Source: Temnothorax longispinosus (lineage: Eukaryota > Arthropoda > Insecta > Hymenoptera > Formicidae). Taken from it: 64,000 bases of DNA. The notes beneath the pieces are model-generated. The model did no database searches. It was not told where the DNA came from and saw only the letters and a list, made by a program, of their open reading frames with translations. Below are positions 30,969 to 40,361 of this stretch, piece by piece. Position 1 is the first letter of the stretch. The number at the start of each line of letters is the position of its first letter. The position numbers and the translations under genes were made by a program. Where the stretch lies: NCBI RefSeq assembly GCF_030848805.1, contig NC_092358.1, forward strand, positions 12,564,433-12,628,432. The letters are read 5' to 3'.

Positions 30969-31738
30969 CACTTTCTGATTATTATAATGCCTTGAGCATT
31001 TCTCAGATATATTTGCAAATTAATGTAAAAATTGATTAAAATTATTACTCACCAACTTCTCCTGTGCCACCGTGCCACCCTGTGCTCTTCTATGCTTTTC
31101 TATTGCGTGACGTTAACGACATGGCGGTAGGTAATACCGACATAGTTCCCATTTTCCGGGCGTTCCATCGCAGACAACGTCACTAACGCTGGTCATTATT
31201 CTTCCATAAGAGTTTGTAGGCTCTGGTTCCCACAATAAATATACCTTTTTGAAGGTGAAATCTCGCTCTATATTCTCTATCTACGTATAGGTTTATATAC
31301 AGGTACTAATTGATCTCTTTGGTATATGTAAGAGTAGATGGATGTGCGGGATTGTATAGGAGATTTCTTGTGTAGTGTATTATTGAGTGTTGTGTTAGTC
31401 GTCTCTGAACCGTTTCTTTATTAGGGACCTCTTCTTCGCGCTCAGATCCTTCCGCAGGAACAGATCTCGCCCAGGAGTCCTCGGCTTCCCCTTTGGTGTG
31501 GCAGGTTGAGGACTCAAACGGATTCAAGGAGGCCGAGCTCAAAGAGGCGTCCAGAAGATGTGGTCAGTCTGCATCGCCGCAGACAGATATCCCAGGAGTG
31601 CTCGGATTGGTCGGATCGGGTAGGAGCCGGATGCGTGGTACTCGGGGCGGCAGGTCTATGAGGTGTAGTTTCCACGGCAGTAAAGTCTCCACCTTGGAGA
31701 TCGGGAACGGACCTTTAGTCTTGGTCTTAGGTATGTCC
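30969..31738. other. Unrecognised intron, part of a larger interrupted repeat
   Basis: Moderately GC-rich from 31310, with 78-86 codon frames on both strands and no domain. It probably continues after the insertion at 31739-32554, because composition and style match 32555-33100. Confidence 0.35.
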
Positions 31739-32554
31739 CAAGTAGCAAAATAACGTCACAATGACGGTAAATTTTGGTCACAAAATGACCAATCAGACGT
31801 CCTAAATAGGTGAGACCCGAAAATGACATCGATATGTCACATCCACACGACGTCATTTTCTGACGGCAAAAATAGAACTAATGTACGACATACCGGTTTC
31901 TACAAATGTTTTTTATGAAATTAAAATGTTAAAATGTCCACTTGATAAACGTTTATTTAAAAAACGTTCTTTTTCTTTATATTCTAGAAAAAAAAACGCT
32001 TTTTTAACTGTTTCTTTACATATCGTGTGCGTATAGCCGCTCTCTCAAAGCGGTCACTTATCCTAGTACAGTATCGCGCCCGTGTTGCTTGACTTCGATG
32101 ATCCAGTGGACAGTGACGATCTTCTAACTCTGATGCTTCCTTATTAACTGTACTTGTCTATAACGGTACATCTTTAAAGTGTTCAAAAATTTTGTAATGA
32201 TATCTTCTTGATAGCTATAACACTGCATGAAATAGTTATTATAAAACTATAATCACACGCAACTACATCCACTTATAACATAAATTCACCACTTCAATCA
32301 TAAAGTTGCGAAACAAACATATTGTAGTTAATTTTGTGGTTTTTATTTTATTATTACTTTATTATACAATATTAAGAAGTAAAAATAGTAATGTTACAAA
32401 AAGACCTTATTTGGACGACTTTAAGACATTTTTAAAATGACGTCTTTAGATGGTCTAAGAAATGACGTCTTATAAACGTCCATTATTAGTCGCCGACGTC
32501 ATAGACCAAAAATGACTAAAAATAGACGTTATTATGTCGTCACTTTGCTACTTG
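31739..32554. mobile_element. Non-autonomous TIR element with GACGTCA-rich ends
   Basis: Left CAAGTAGCAAAATAACGTCA, right GTCACTTTGCTACTTG as inverted ends. Subterminal regions on both sides are full of ATGACGTC/GACGT motifs. The interior is AT-rich without a transposase. The flanks AGGTATGTCC and AGGTACAGG are similar but not a clean duplication. Confidence 0.7.
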
Positions 32555-33390
32555 AGGTACAGGAATCGGGATCAAGATTGGACTCAGGAAAGGCAGCACT
32601 TTGGTCTCCACCAAATTCGATACTGCCCGTCGGGCTGGGTCGTAACAACCCCGGAAACCTTTCCGCGGCAGGGTGTCTGTCGAGTCTATACAACAGAAAG
32701 TTAATGCCCTGCAAAGTAGGTATGAATAAAGGCCTCAGAGAAGCATTCGCAGAACTTGCGCGGACCAGTTCGGACGTGTTTTGTCCGACAGGAAAAATTT
32801 TTGAAAGTATTGCGACTGTTACTGTCTGCATCGGTTCCCACTCACAACAGACTTCTAATATTTCCATTTAGACCTCGCTACGCTAACAGTGTTCCAGACT
32901 TTGTAAACAAACAGTGGCAAATGCTGGCCGTATTGTCTTCTGAAAAGAGGCAGGAGCCAATAAAATAAAAGAAGAAAAAAAGAAGCCTTAGAGAAGCACA
33001 CTCCGTAATCAAAAGGGTTATATTATGTCAGAGGTCCGGGTAGTGAGCACCCCCTGACTGGCGATCCTGAGAACGCTGGAGAAACCCTGCTGAGCGGCTC
33101 TAGTTATAGAATCGATGTCGAATTTTAATTACGAGCAAAGGATACTGGTGATACGTCGCGTAGCGGGCGCGAGTCGAACTCTCTTGCCGCGCAAGCCCGC
33201 GCTGCCGCCCGCGTCGCGCGCGTCCCGGGCTGCTGCCCGCGCCGCGCGCGCTCCGTCGCACGTTCGTGGCGGACAGCTGACCGCCACAGCCAAATTTACA
33301 CCTAACCCGCTCTTACCGCGCTTATCCGTAGCTTTGCAGGTTTACACTCGGTCTACATCTTCCTATGTCTGTGATTAAATATATTATGTA
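32555..33390. other. Unrecognised, GC-rich towards the end
   Basis: Overlapping frames of 111-119 codons at 32512-32871 on opposite strands show no domain. 33155-33290 is strongly GC-rich with GCCCGCG repeats. Possibly an old LTR or gene fragment, but I cannot support either. Confidence 0.3.
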
Positions 33391-33512
33391 GGGACTACAA
33401 TGCAAGTCATAAGTCTTAAATTGACCAATCACAGTCGATTATTCTCCTCAAATTCGACTGTAATTGATTAATTTCTTACGACTTACGACTTGCGACTCGC
33501 ATTGTAGACCCC
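33391..33512. repeat. Palindromic MITE, second copy of the 7798 family
   Basis: GGGACTACAATGCAAGTC ... GACTCGCATTGTAGACCCC with the same centre ACCAATCACAGTCGATTATT as 7798-7936, but more diverged and with an altered left tip. Confidence 0.8.
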
Positions 33513-33515
33513 GCA

Positions 33516-34100
33516 GGGCCCGGGCACATAGAAGAACTTAAGCCGTAAAACTTAAGCAGTAACCTAATTACAGTCAAAAGTAAAACTTAAGGCATAACGT
33601 AAGCGAATTCAAAAGCGTTGTTTACAATGGCAGCAGGAGTAGTGTATTAAGATTATAAGACGTCAGAGTAAGCTGGTTTTCCGGTGTAATAGGGCTTACA
33701 GTAAGGTCGTAAGCAAAATGATTGAATCCCATTTCCTACGGTTTAAGGCTTTCACACATAAAATCCCGTAAGACGTAAAACGTAAGTGTAAGAAAATTGA
33801 CCAATCCCAATCGACTATTATGCGTAAGTTCCCAGTAGGGGAAAATACTCGATTGGGATTGGTCGATTTTCTTACGCTTACGTTTTACGTCTTTACGGGA
33901 TTTTTTATGTGTAAAGGCCTTTACTCAACTATTTCGCTTACGGCCTTATTGTACGCCCTATTACACTGGAAAACCAGCTTACTCTGACGTCTTATAATCT
34001 TAATCTACTATTCCTGCTGCCATTATAGACGATACTAAACTGTTGATTTCCCTACTGCTTACACGTCTTATTGCTTAAGTTCTTCTATGTGTCCGGGCCC
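33516..34100. mobile_element. Large palindromic element with GGGCCCGGGCACATAG ends
   Basis: The ends GGGCCCGGGCACATAGAAG and TTCTATGTGTCCGGGCCC, and the arms pair to the centre: GTCAGAGTAAGCTGGTTTTCC with its complement near 33965, then an inner palindrome (about 33765-33915) with ATTGACCAATCCCAATCGA. GGGCCCG termini fit PIF/Harbinger-type MITEs, but a 3-bp duplication is not clear. Confidence 0.75.
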
Positions 34101-34149
34101 TTAATCTCTGTTTATTCATTGCAAGTAGTTTGTTAGTCTTACTTAGTCT

Positions 34150-34530
34150 GATGTTCCCACCTCAATAAAGTTAGCTGAACAAATTTGACTTAAAACATTT
34201 TTTATACGCATTGTTTGTTAGTCGTTTGTAGGTGACTGTTAGACTAATTTAAACATTTGTTAGTTAATAGGTTTTGTGTAAACACGAAAATAATTTTTAG
34301 TGTTAACATAGCCAATAAATATAGAATTCTTTACAGTTTTTGTTTTAAAACGGGTTTAATCGATGCGGAATCGTTTTTTGGTCCCGAATAAACTAATTAA
34401 AACGTTTGTTGGATCACGGTTTCGATAAAAAAGGCGAAAACTGTATGTGCTCCGTCACAGCTCCGTGGCCACATGCGCATGCAAAAAGTGCGCAAATTTA
34501 AAACGTGTATATAATATACTTATAATGCAA
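34150..34530 (+). repeat. Direct repeat, copy 1
   Basis: About 370 bp closely matching 35341-35700 in the same orientation: CCTCAATAAAGTTAGC, TTAATAGGTTTT, AACACGAAAATAATTTTTAG, GGATCACGGTTTCGATAAAA and CATGCGCATGCAAAAAGTGC are shared. It could be an LTR-like or terminal direct repeat, but no coding or primer site supports a retrotransposon. Confidence 0.75.
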
Positions 34531-34599
34531 GTTTGTATTAGTGCTAAAGGAAGTAATTTATATATTAACACTAAAAATTATTTGGTAATTATACAGTTT

Positions 34600-34935
34600 A
34601 GAGGCTTCACCTTAAAATATTGATAAAATTAAGCTCAATCGACGCGTTTTTGTACGAAACAAAAGAATCTGGCAAAAAAGTGCCCTCTGCCTCGCGAGAT
34701 ATTAATCGTTAAGCTAGATTTAAACAGGACGTGTCAAGCGTCAAGCAGCGAGTAGCAACCCAATCAGCGAAGTGATATCAGCAGTGGCGTAGAAAATATC
34801 GCCTCGCTGATTGGTTGCTGCTCGCTGCTTGACGCTTGACGCGTCCTGTCTAAATCCAGCTTTAAAGTTGACGATTATTTAGGTTATGCTGCCATATCGA
34901 CGACATAAACATGCCCCGTAGTCACATGCGCATGC
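34600..34935 (+). repeat. Partial arm of the 28950 TIR family with nested MITE
   Basis: AAGCTCAATCGACGCGTTTTTG, CGAAACAAAAGAATCTGGCA and AGTTGACGAT ... ACATGCCCCGTAGTCACATG match the arms at 28950-29204. The MITE at 34712-34861 interrupts it between TTAATCGTTA and AAAGTTGACG. Confidence 0.75.
34712..34861. repeat. Palindromic MITE with TTA or TTAA duplication
   Basis: AGCTAGATTTAAACAGGAC ... GTCCTGTCTAAATCCAGCT, inner GCTTGACGCTTGACACG-type arms. TTA stands at both borders (34709-34711, 34862-34864), and TTAA is also possible. The interrupted arm gives its empty site by comparison with about 29085. Confidence 0.8.
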
Positions 34936-35340
34936 TTGCTGTTATTTACTGTGTGTTTAATAAATGTTAAATATTTTCCATATTATACGCCAATCACTGT
35001 GTAAACACTTGTGAGTTTGCCAGTCGGTTTCTGGCGCCAATGAATGCCAGTCAGTTGGCGCCACTAAAATTATTGCGTGTGTAAACTCTCCTTTATTCGT
35101 CAAATGTATCTAGTAAATGACATATCTGTGGCAACGTATTAATACTTTCATTGTAACGTTGCCGTTTATATTGCAATGTTTCTAAAGGTCGATATCTTGA
35201 CGTTACCACAATCTTGCAGCAACATTGCAGAAACAATTTGCAACTTACACATAATATTACAATGTTACAATGTAATGTCTACACAGTGTTAATTCTTACA
35301 ACATTTCTGTTCTGTATAGAAAGATTCTTATAAAGAACAT
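34936..35340. other. Unrecognised intron
   Basis: Contains GTTTGCCAGTCGGTTTCTGGCGCC and CAGTCAGTTGGCGCC-like text, and CAATGTTAC/CAACATTGC phrases near 35150-35280. No ORF or clear element ends. Confidence 0.35.
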
Positions 35341-35700
35341 CACCTCAATAAAGTTAGCCAGACAACTTCGACTTAAAACATTTTTTTTTACGAATGGTTT
35401 GTTAGTTGTTTGTAAGTAATTGTTAAACTAATTTAAACATTTGTTAGTTAATAGGTTTTATGTAAACACGAAAATAATTTTTAGTGTTAATATAGCCGAT
35501 TCTTTACAGTTTTTGTTTCAAAACGGGTTTAATCAATGCGGAACCGTTTGTTAATCCCGAATAAACTAATTAAAATGTTTGTTAGATCACGGTTTCGATA
35601 AAAAAGGCAAAAAACTGTATGTGCTTCGTTACAGCTCCGTGGCTGCACGCGCATGCAAAAAGTGCGCGAATTTGAAACATATATGTACTTATAATGCATT
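35341..35700 (+). repeat. Direct repeat, copy 2
   Basis: Second copy of the repeat at 34150-34530, about 1.19 kb downstream. Confidence 0.75.
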
Positions 35701-35859
35701 ACTTGGCTTTCTTTCAATTTTAAATAAATATATGTATAAAATAGTATTATGGTCAAAACCCACGGCATTCCTAGTATTGACTGGTCAATTCTGCAGAATG
35801 ACTGGTCAATCATGCGGAATAACCAAGCGTCTTGATTGCAGTTAGGTATCATGCTGGGA

Positions 35860-36016
35860 GTTTGATTAGTTTTATTATGCGGGGGAAGGGGCCTGCGGCG
35901 GAGCCCCTCCCCGCCTATTTGTGTACTGTTTATGCACATGTGTATAGTACATGTGTATAAACAGTACACAAATAGGCGGGGGAGCCCTTTCCCTCGCATA
36001 ATAAAACTAATCAAAC
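35860..36016. repeat. Palindromic MITE
   Basis: GTTTGATTAGTTTTATTATG and its complement CATAATAAAACTAATCAAAC bound arms containing GCGGGGAGG-type runs and GTGTACTGTTTATGCACATG. The right arm lacks part of the left GC-rich tract. Confidence 0.8.
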
Positions 36017-36019
36017 TGC

Positions 36020-36565
36020 GACCTCTTACACTCTTGTTCCCTCCCTCCCTTCCTTGCCCATTCTCCTTCCCCCTCCCCCTTTCTATATTCTTCCCTGCCG
36101 CCCCCCTTCTTGCCTTACTCTTTCTTTCAGCCCTTCCTCTCCTCATCCCACCTCCATTCCCTGTCCTGCACCCAGCTCCTCCTATTCGTTGCTCTATCTT
36201 TTCTTTTTTTGCCCTCTCCTCCTTTGCTTTCTCCACAATTCTCCACCTCATTTTCCTCTCCTCCATCGTTAGAACTTATGTTCATATATCCTCCTCTCCG
36301 CTGCCCTTCCGTCTCTTTGCCTTTGTCTCCTTCTGTAACTATAATAAACTTTAGACTCTCATCTCTGCTCTTTTTTTAACCCTCCCGCCCCGTATATACT
36401 TCTCTGCATATTTCTTCTCTTCCCCTAGCCCCCTAACACCTTTCTTCACCCACCACCTCTACTACCGATTCTATTGTCAGCCTCCTTCTCTCCCTTTGCC
36501 CCCCTCCCTCTCCGCTTTTCCTTTTCTTCGCCACCTTTCCCTCTTACCCTATCGGCCATAAACAT
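36020..36565 (-). mobile_element. LINE fragment (purine-rich strand is minus)
   Basis: The plus strand is C/T-rich, as in the LINE cluster at 50.7-58.6 kb. The minus frame 36266 down begins MEERKMRWRIVEKAKEERAK and resembles a frame at 51233 down (MEKRKKRWRLLEKAREERDK). This points to an ORF1-region scrap of the same LINE group. The long plus-strand frames here are composition shadows. Confidence 0.5.
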
Positions 36566-36567
36566 CC

Positions 36568-36852
36568 TCACCCTCCCGAATACAGAGATTTTAGCTCGCT
36601 CAATGTCACGAGAATTTGCAATGCCTCGTCCGAAACTGTGCAATTCCCATGCTTCGGCGGCTTGATTATGCTGTACACCGAGAGCAATTTGTACAGTTGC
36701 AAGAACGTTGGAAAGTTTGGATGGTCATTGCATCCCGCTGCTTGGCGTATGGTGCCAAAAAATTTATAGAAAAGTGAAAAACGCGTCAAAATAATATCTT
36801 CGGAAAAAATACATGAGAAATATTTTTGTCTAATTTTTTCCAAGTTATCCAC
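36568..36852 (-). pseudogene. P-element transposase C-terminal segment
   Basis: Translation includes FGTIRQAAGCNDHPNFPTF and LQLYKLLSVYSIIKPPKHGN. The pattern F-x-x-I-R-x-x-G-x-N-D-H-P-x-x-x-x-F followed by a helical stretch and a Gly-Asn-Cys turn is typical of the C-terminal part of P-element/THAP9 transposases. It is separated from the core by about 200 bp with stops. Confidence 0.7.
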
Positions 36853-37051
36853 TCGATCTAATCACTTGTGGAACTGACCTACGGAAAAATTGACTGCATA
36901 ACATTTCGTCGGCTAATCGTAAAGGTTTTTATTATTTACATACAATCGAGATGCACCCTTTGAGATTAATTACAGCAACGCTTGTACGATTTATGAAAAC
37001 GCGATTAGAAATGTGCTGCGAGAAAAAAACATTTTAAAGCAGGCAAAAAAG

Positions 37052-38120
37052 TTACGTCTTTATGTCTTTTAATTTACTTATTTCGCAACTTACCCTCAGT
37101 CGTTTTGTATTGTGTAGCCGATTTCGAATAGTCTTCATCAGATGAGGAGAATCGGAGAAGACGAATACTTTTCGGTCGCTGTCGAGAGAGTGGCTAAACC
37201 ATGTTTTCGTATCGTCGATGGAGCTCGTGACACCCAATATAGCACAAATTTTCTTATTCGTTGACGCGCCGTCAGCAATAATCCCGTGAATTTTTACTCC
37301 GGTTTCTTCGAGGTAGATGATAGCTTTAACAACTAATTTTGCTAATTCCTCTCCTTTAACGGAATTCTTTGACGCAAAGACAGCAATGGGCTGTGTGTAC
37401 GTGTCGGCAAGCGGTTGGAACATGAAAACCAAACCATGAGTTGCTTGATCGTCGATGCTCGTCGATTGTGGCCCATTATTTCCGAAATCTGTCAAGCCAA
37501 CGTACATCAAATTCCGCGAGCACACTGCCACAGATTTTATTAGATTGATTTCGTCCAACAAAATCACACCGTGGCGTTGCAAAGAAGTTTTACGCTCAAA
37601 ATGTTTCTTCAGCAGCTGCCAGAAGTTTTCATCAAAACCGCACTTTATATTTATCAATGAAAAATAGCCCCGAATCGTGCGTGTGCAAGGTAGCGGCAGA
37701 ACGTTATTTTTCCGCATAAACTCGTAATATGCCGGCGAGCGGATTTTCATTAGTATGCACAATATTATCCACTGTTCTGTGTAGCGTCGGCCTTTTGCAT
37801 CCTTCTTCGTCGCGGCTTCAACGATCTCTCAGAGTGCAGTTTTTTGAGAATCAGGAACTTTTAAATCGGAAAACTTTCTCTCGAGACTTTCAGCACTTAT
37901 TTTCGACATTTCATCTTTGGTCTCGTTCAAAGATTGCAGCAGCAATGTTACGCGTGCTTTAGCTCGATTCTTCTTGCGTCTTTCGACACTATTTTTTCGT
38001 CGCATTGCCTCCATTTTTTCTTTTCCACGGGGTTTGAAGAGCTGAAAACTCGATTCAGCGTTTTGCTCTTCTTGAATTGCGCCTCCTTCTGCAATTAAAC
38101 TTTTCGCAGTTTCGAGCAGT
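37052..38120 (-). pseudogene. P-element transposase core
   Basis: One frame on the minus strand from about 38120 to 37052, broken by a single TGA at 37829-37831. It runs from a Glu/Lys coiled coil (about 38010-37860), through KGRRYTEQWIILCILMKIRS and AYYEFMRKNNVLPLP, to the RNase-H-like catalytic region: GVILLDEINL, YVGLTDFGNNG, VKIHGIIADGAS and VFSDSPHLMKTIRN. The Asp residues of LLDE, ADGA and SDSPH match the acidic positions conserved in this family. Transposase activity would need the missing C-terminus in frame, so the copy is inactive. Confidence 0.85.
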
Positions 38121-38132
38121 TGTCACTTTTTT

Positions 38133-38456
38133 TTAGATTAGCGAACAATCGTTCTGGTGCCATCTCTCAAGACCGTCTCTGAACACTGAGTCCGCTTGCG
38201 AATGATAAACACTAACGGCGCATATTCCGCTGCATAGGTTCAATTTTCCAAAATTTGTCAAAATATGTGGCAATGCTCCGGTGCTGTCCAAGATTTCCGC
38301 AAGCTTTCCTTCTGCGGGATTGACGACGTGTCCATAGACGTGGTAGCTTAGCGTTTTGTCGGCATGGAGAATCACACACTTCTCAATCAGTGGTGATTCT
38401 ACTCCATTTTTCACCAGTGCTCGAGCATGTGAAAACAAGAGACTCTTGCCAGACAA
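38133..38456 (-). pseudogene. Unidentified segment between THAP and transposase core
   Basis: An open stretch of 107 codons begins MSGKSLLFSHARALVKNGVE and contains GKLNLCSGICAV and ERWHQNDCSLI. A C-x-G-(I/V) pair followed by W-x-x-N-x-C recurs in transposon-encoded THAP proteins as a second possible metal site, but I cannot name the domain. It lies between the THAP exons and the core in the same orientation, so it is most likely part of the same transposase gene. Confidence 0.5.
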
Positions 38457-38979
38457 TTCTCCAACACTCTACGATTTAAGAATCACAGCCGAGCAGTTTT
38501 GCCTATTCTCCACATCACCCACGCGATGGGTATTACCTGCAATACGTTTTGTTTCATTCAACCTATATACATACGGTATACAAGATTCTCTATAAACTTT
38601 GGCGAGCAACCCCAAGAATAAACAAATGATAAATCAAAAAAGTTTGCATCACCGAATGCGCATCCCTATTCTTGATTGGTACATTTGCGATTACTCTCGT
38701 CATGAATATGAGTGTACGAACGTGAATCTTGATAGAAGTTAATAGAAAACGAGAAGCATCTTGTTAATAGAAAAACTCCGATAATTCTTAACTTACCCTC
38801 GTTGACTATCATAGTTGACAGATAAAATCCTCTTGGTAACTCCGATATTGGCACTGTCGTTTGTGCTGGTGCTGATGTTTCGGAGCTCTGTTAACCGTCC
38901 AGAGAAATTGTCGTTTCGGTGCATGCGAGTTGAGTTGCAGAAGTAAGGCGTGGCCTTTCTACGAAAACATCATTTGCAG

Positions 38980-39582
38980 CTAATGATGGAAAAAAGTGAT
39001 TTGAGTAACATATATTATACCGACCATATGATTAAAGGAGAATTTGAACTGCACATTACCTGCGATTTCTGATTGATCGCCCATATTGTTGATCAGCGCA
39101 GTCGAAACAGGAAGCTCATATGATTGCGTCTCTTGGTGAATTGGGGAAGAATCCATTGCGTACTCTGCGACTGAAGCCAATGCCAAAGATTCATTCGATG
39201 TATTGACATTGAATATTGTTGGAATAACAGAACTGTTTAGCCGAGGATGTTTAAATGGCACCCGAAAAGATAAATATTATTTATTCAAAACACAAATGAA
39301 CAGTACATAAAAATCAAATTTGACATGTTGCGAAGGAATCTCCTGAGAATCACTTACTCCAGCAATGATTTTTCCGTTAACATCCCGTTTCACATACTTT
39401 GTGATCACGTACTTAGTCTCGAAATGCGTTTTGCAAACGAAATGAGACGTCTTCAACTCTATTTCACCGAGTATTGCAGCTTGCCACAGTTTTAACATTT
39501 CGGAGTCAACCGGCACTTTGAACAGCGAATTATTGGTCGCGTTCTTATAACTCGACTTGCATACACCGCACGATCTCCCCAC
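38980..39582 (-). pseudogene. THAP zinc finger, two exons of the P-type transposase
   Basis: Exon 1 from ATG at 39582: MGRSCGVCKSSYKNATNN, the Trp in MLKLWQAAI, and FVCKTHFETKYV, giving C-x2-C ... C-x2-H of a THAP finger. It ends in GCTGGA followed by GTAAGT (donor near 39352). The next exon (39261 to 38980) opens with VPFKHPRLNSSVIPTIFN, the closing A/V-P-x-I-F block of THAP domains. The expected AG acceptor before GTGCC reads CGG, so splicing is probably lost. The THAP finger directs P-type transposases to their ends. Confidence 0.8.
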
Positions 39583-39964
39583 TTTTCACACATTTGTCAA
39601 AAATACTAAACATTAATTATACTAAACATTAATTATTCCGAGATTCCGAGATATAATTACGCAAACGACGCTAACAAGAAGAGCAGAGAGACGCTGTTAA
39701 ACGAGAAATTTACAGGTTATGTCACTCGGGGGCACTCGATAGCAGCGACACGTCTAGACGATGCGAACAACTAAAAATTGCTTCAATGTCTGAGTCACCC
39801 CCACCACTGAAATTTGCCAGAGTCGCAAGACCTGTATGTAAGACCGTGGGTTATAATAATAATATTCTCTATGCATTTGAATTGCTATTAAAATTATAAT
39901 GCGGTACATCTGCAGCCTCTTTCTAGAATTTCACGCCTTATATTACTTAAAGCACCGTCTTTCA
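39583..39964. other. Unrecognised intron between P-type element and copia
   Basis: ATACTAAACATTAATT is duplicated in tandem at about 39604-39635. Otherwise no element or gene is recognised. The last five bases TTTCA are the copia target duplication. Confidence 0.5.
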
Positions 39965-40215
39965 TAATAAGTATAGTAATTTGTACTAAAAATGATAGGT
40001 TGGTAGCTCTGCTTCTATAGTCCTAAAAACCGTATTCGCGCGGACTTTTTTCATTATCTTTTGTCCATCGGCACACACCTTTGTAAAACCTCGATAGCCG
40101 ATTAACGTATTAAAGGCTTTGCTACTCGATCAAGATACTGGCGTCTTTCTTCTCATCCTGCACGCAATATCCTCTGGTGTGACTGCACGCTCTGCGATTA
40201 CAGTATAGCTTCTTA
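39965..40215 (+). repeat. Copia 5' LTR
   Basis: 251 bp identical to 44389-44639 except T/C in the CGCGGACTTnTTTC tract and T/A in AAAGGCnTTGC. It starts TAATAAGTATAG and ends CAGTATAGCTTCTTA. Confidence 0.95.
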
Positions 40216-40229
40216 GGTTATGGGCCCAG
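40216..40229 (+). promoter_or_regulatory. Copia primer-binding site
   Basis: GGTTATGGGCCCAG directly after the 5' LTR is complementary to the anticodon-stem region of insect initiator tRNA-Met, the internal (half-tRNA) priming mode known for Drosophila copia. Confidence 0.85.
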
Positions 40230-40361
40230 GAGCTGAACACAAGTTAAGAGAGGCTAAGAGAGCTAAGAGAAGATAACCTAACCTCGAGGATTCTCTTGTG
40301 AGGAATTGCGTGGCGTTACGAGATTGAGTAAAGGAAAGTATATATCTTGAGATACGCGAAA

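Larger units (their letters stand above)
36568..39582 (-). mobile_element. P-element-type (THAP transposase) transposon, degraded
   Basis: Minus-strand order: THAP finger (39582-39353 and 39261 on), a linker, coiled coil and transposase core (about 38120-37052), C-terminal segment (36852-36568). This is the domain order of P-element/THAP9 transposases. I could not identify terminal inverted repeats or an 8-bp duplication, so the ends given are those of the coding remnants. Confidence 0.75.

Noticed and set aside
32512..32871. Opposed 111- and 119-codon frames
   Set aside because: No recognisable motif on either strand; insufficient to call a gene.
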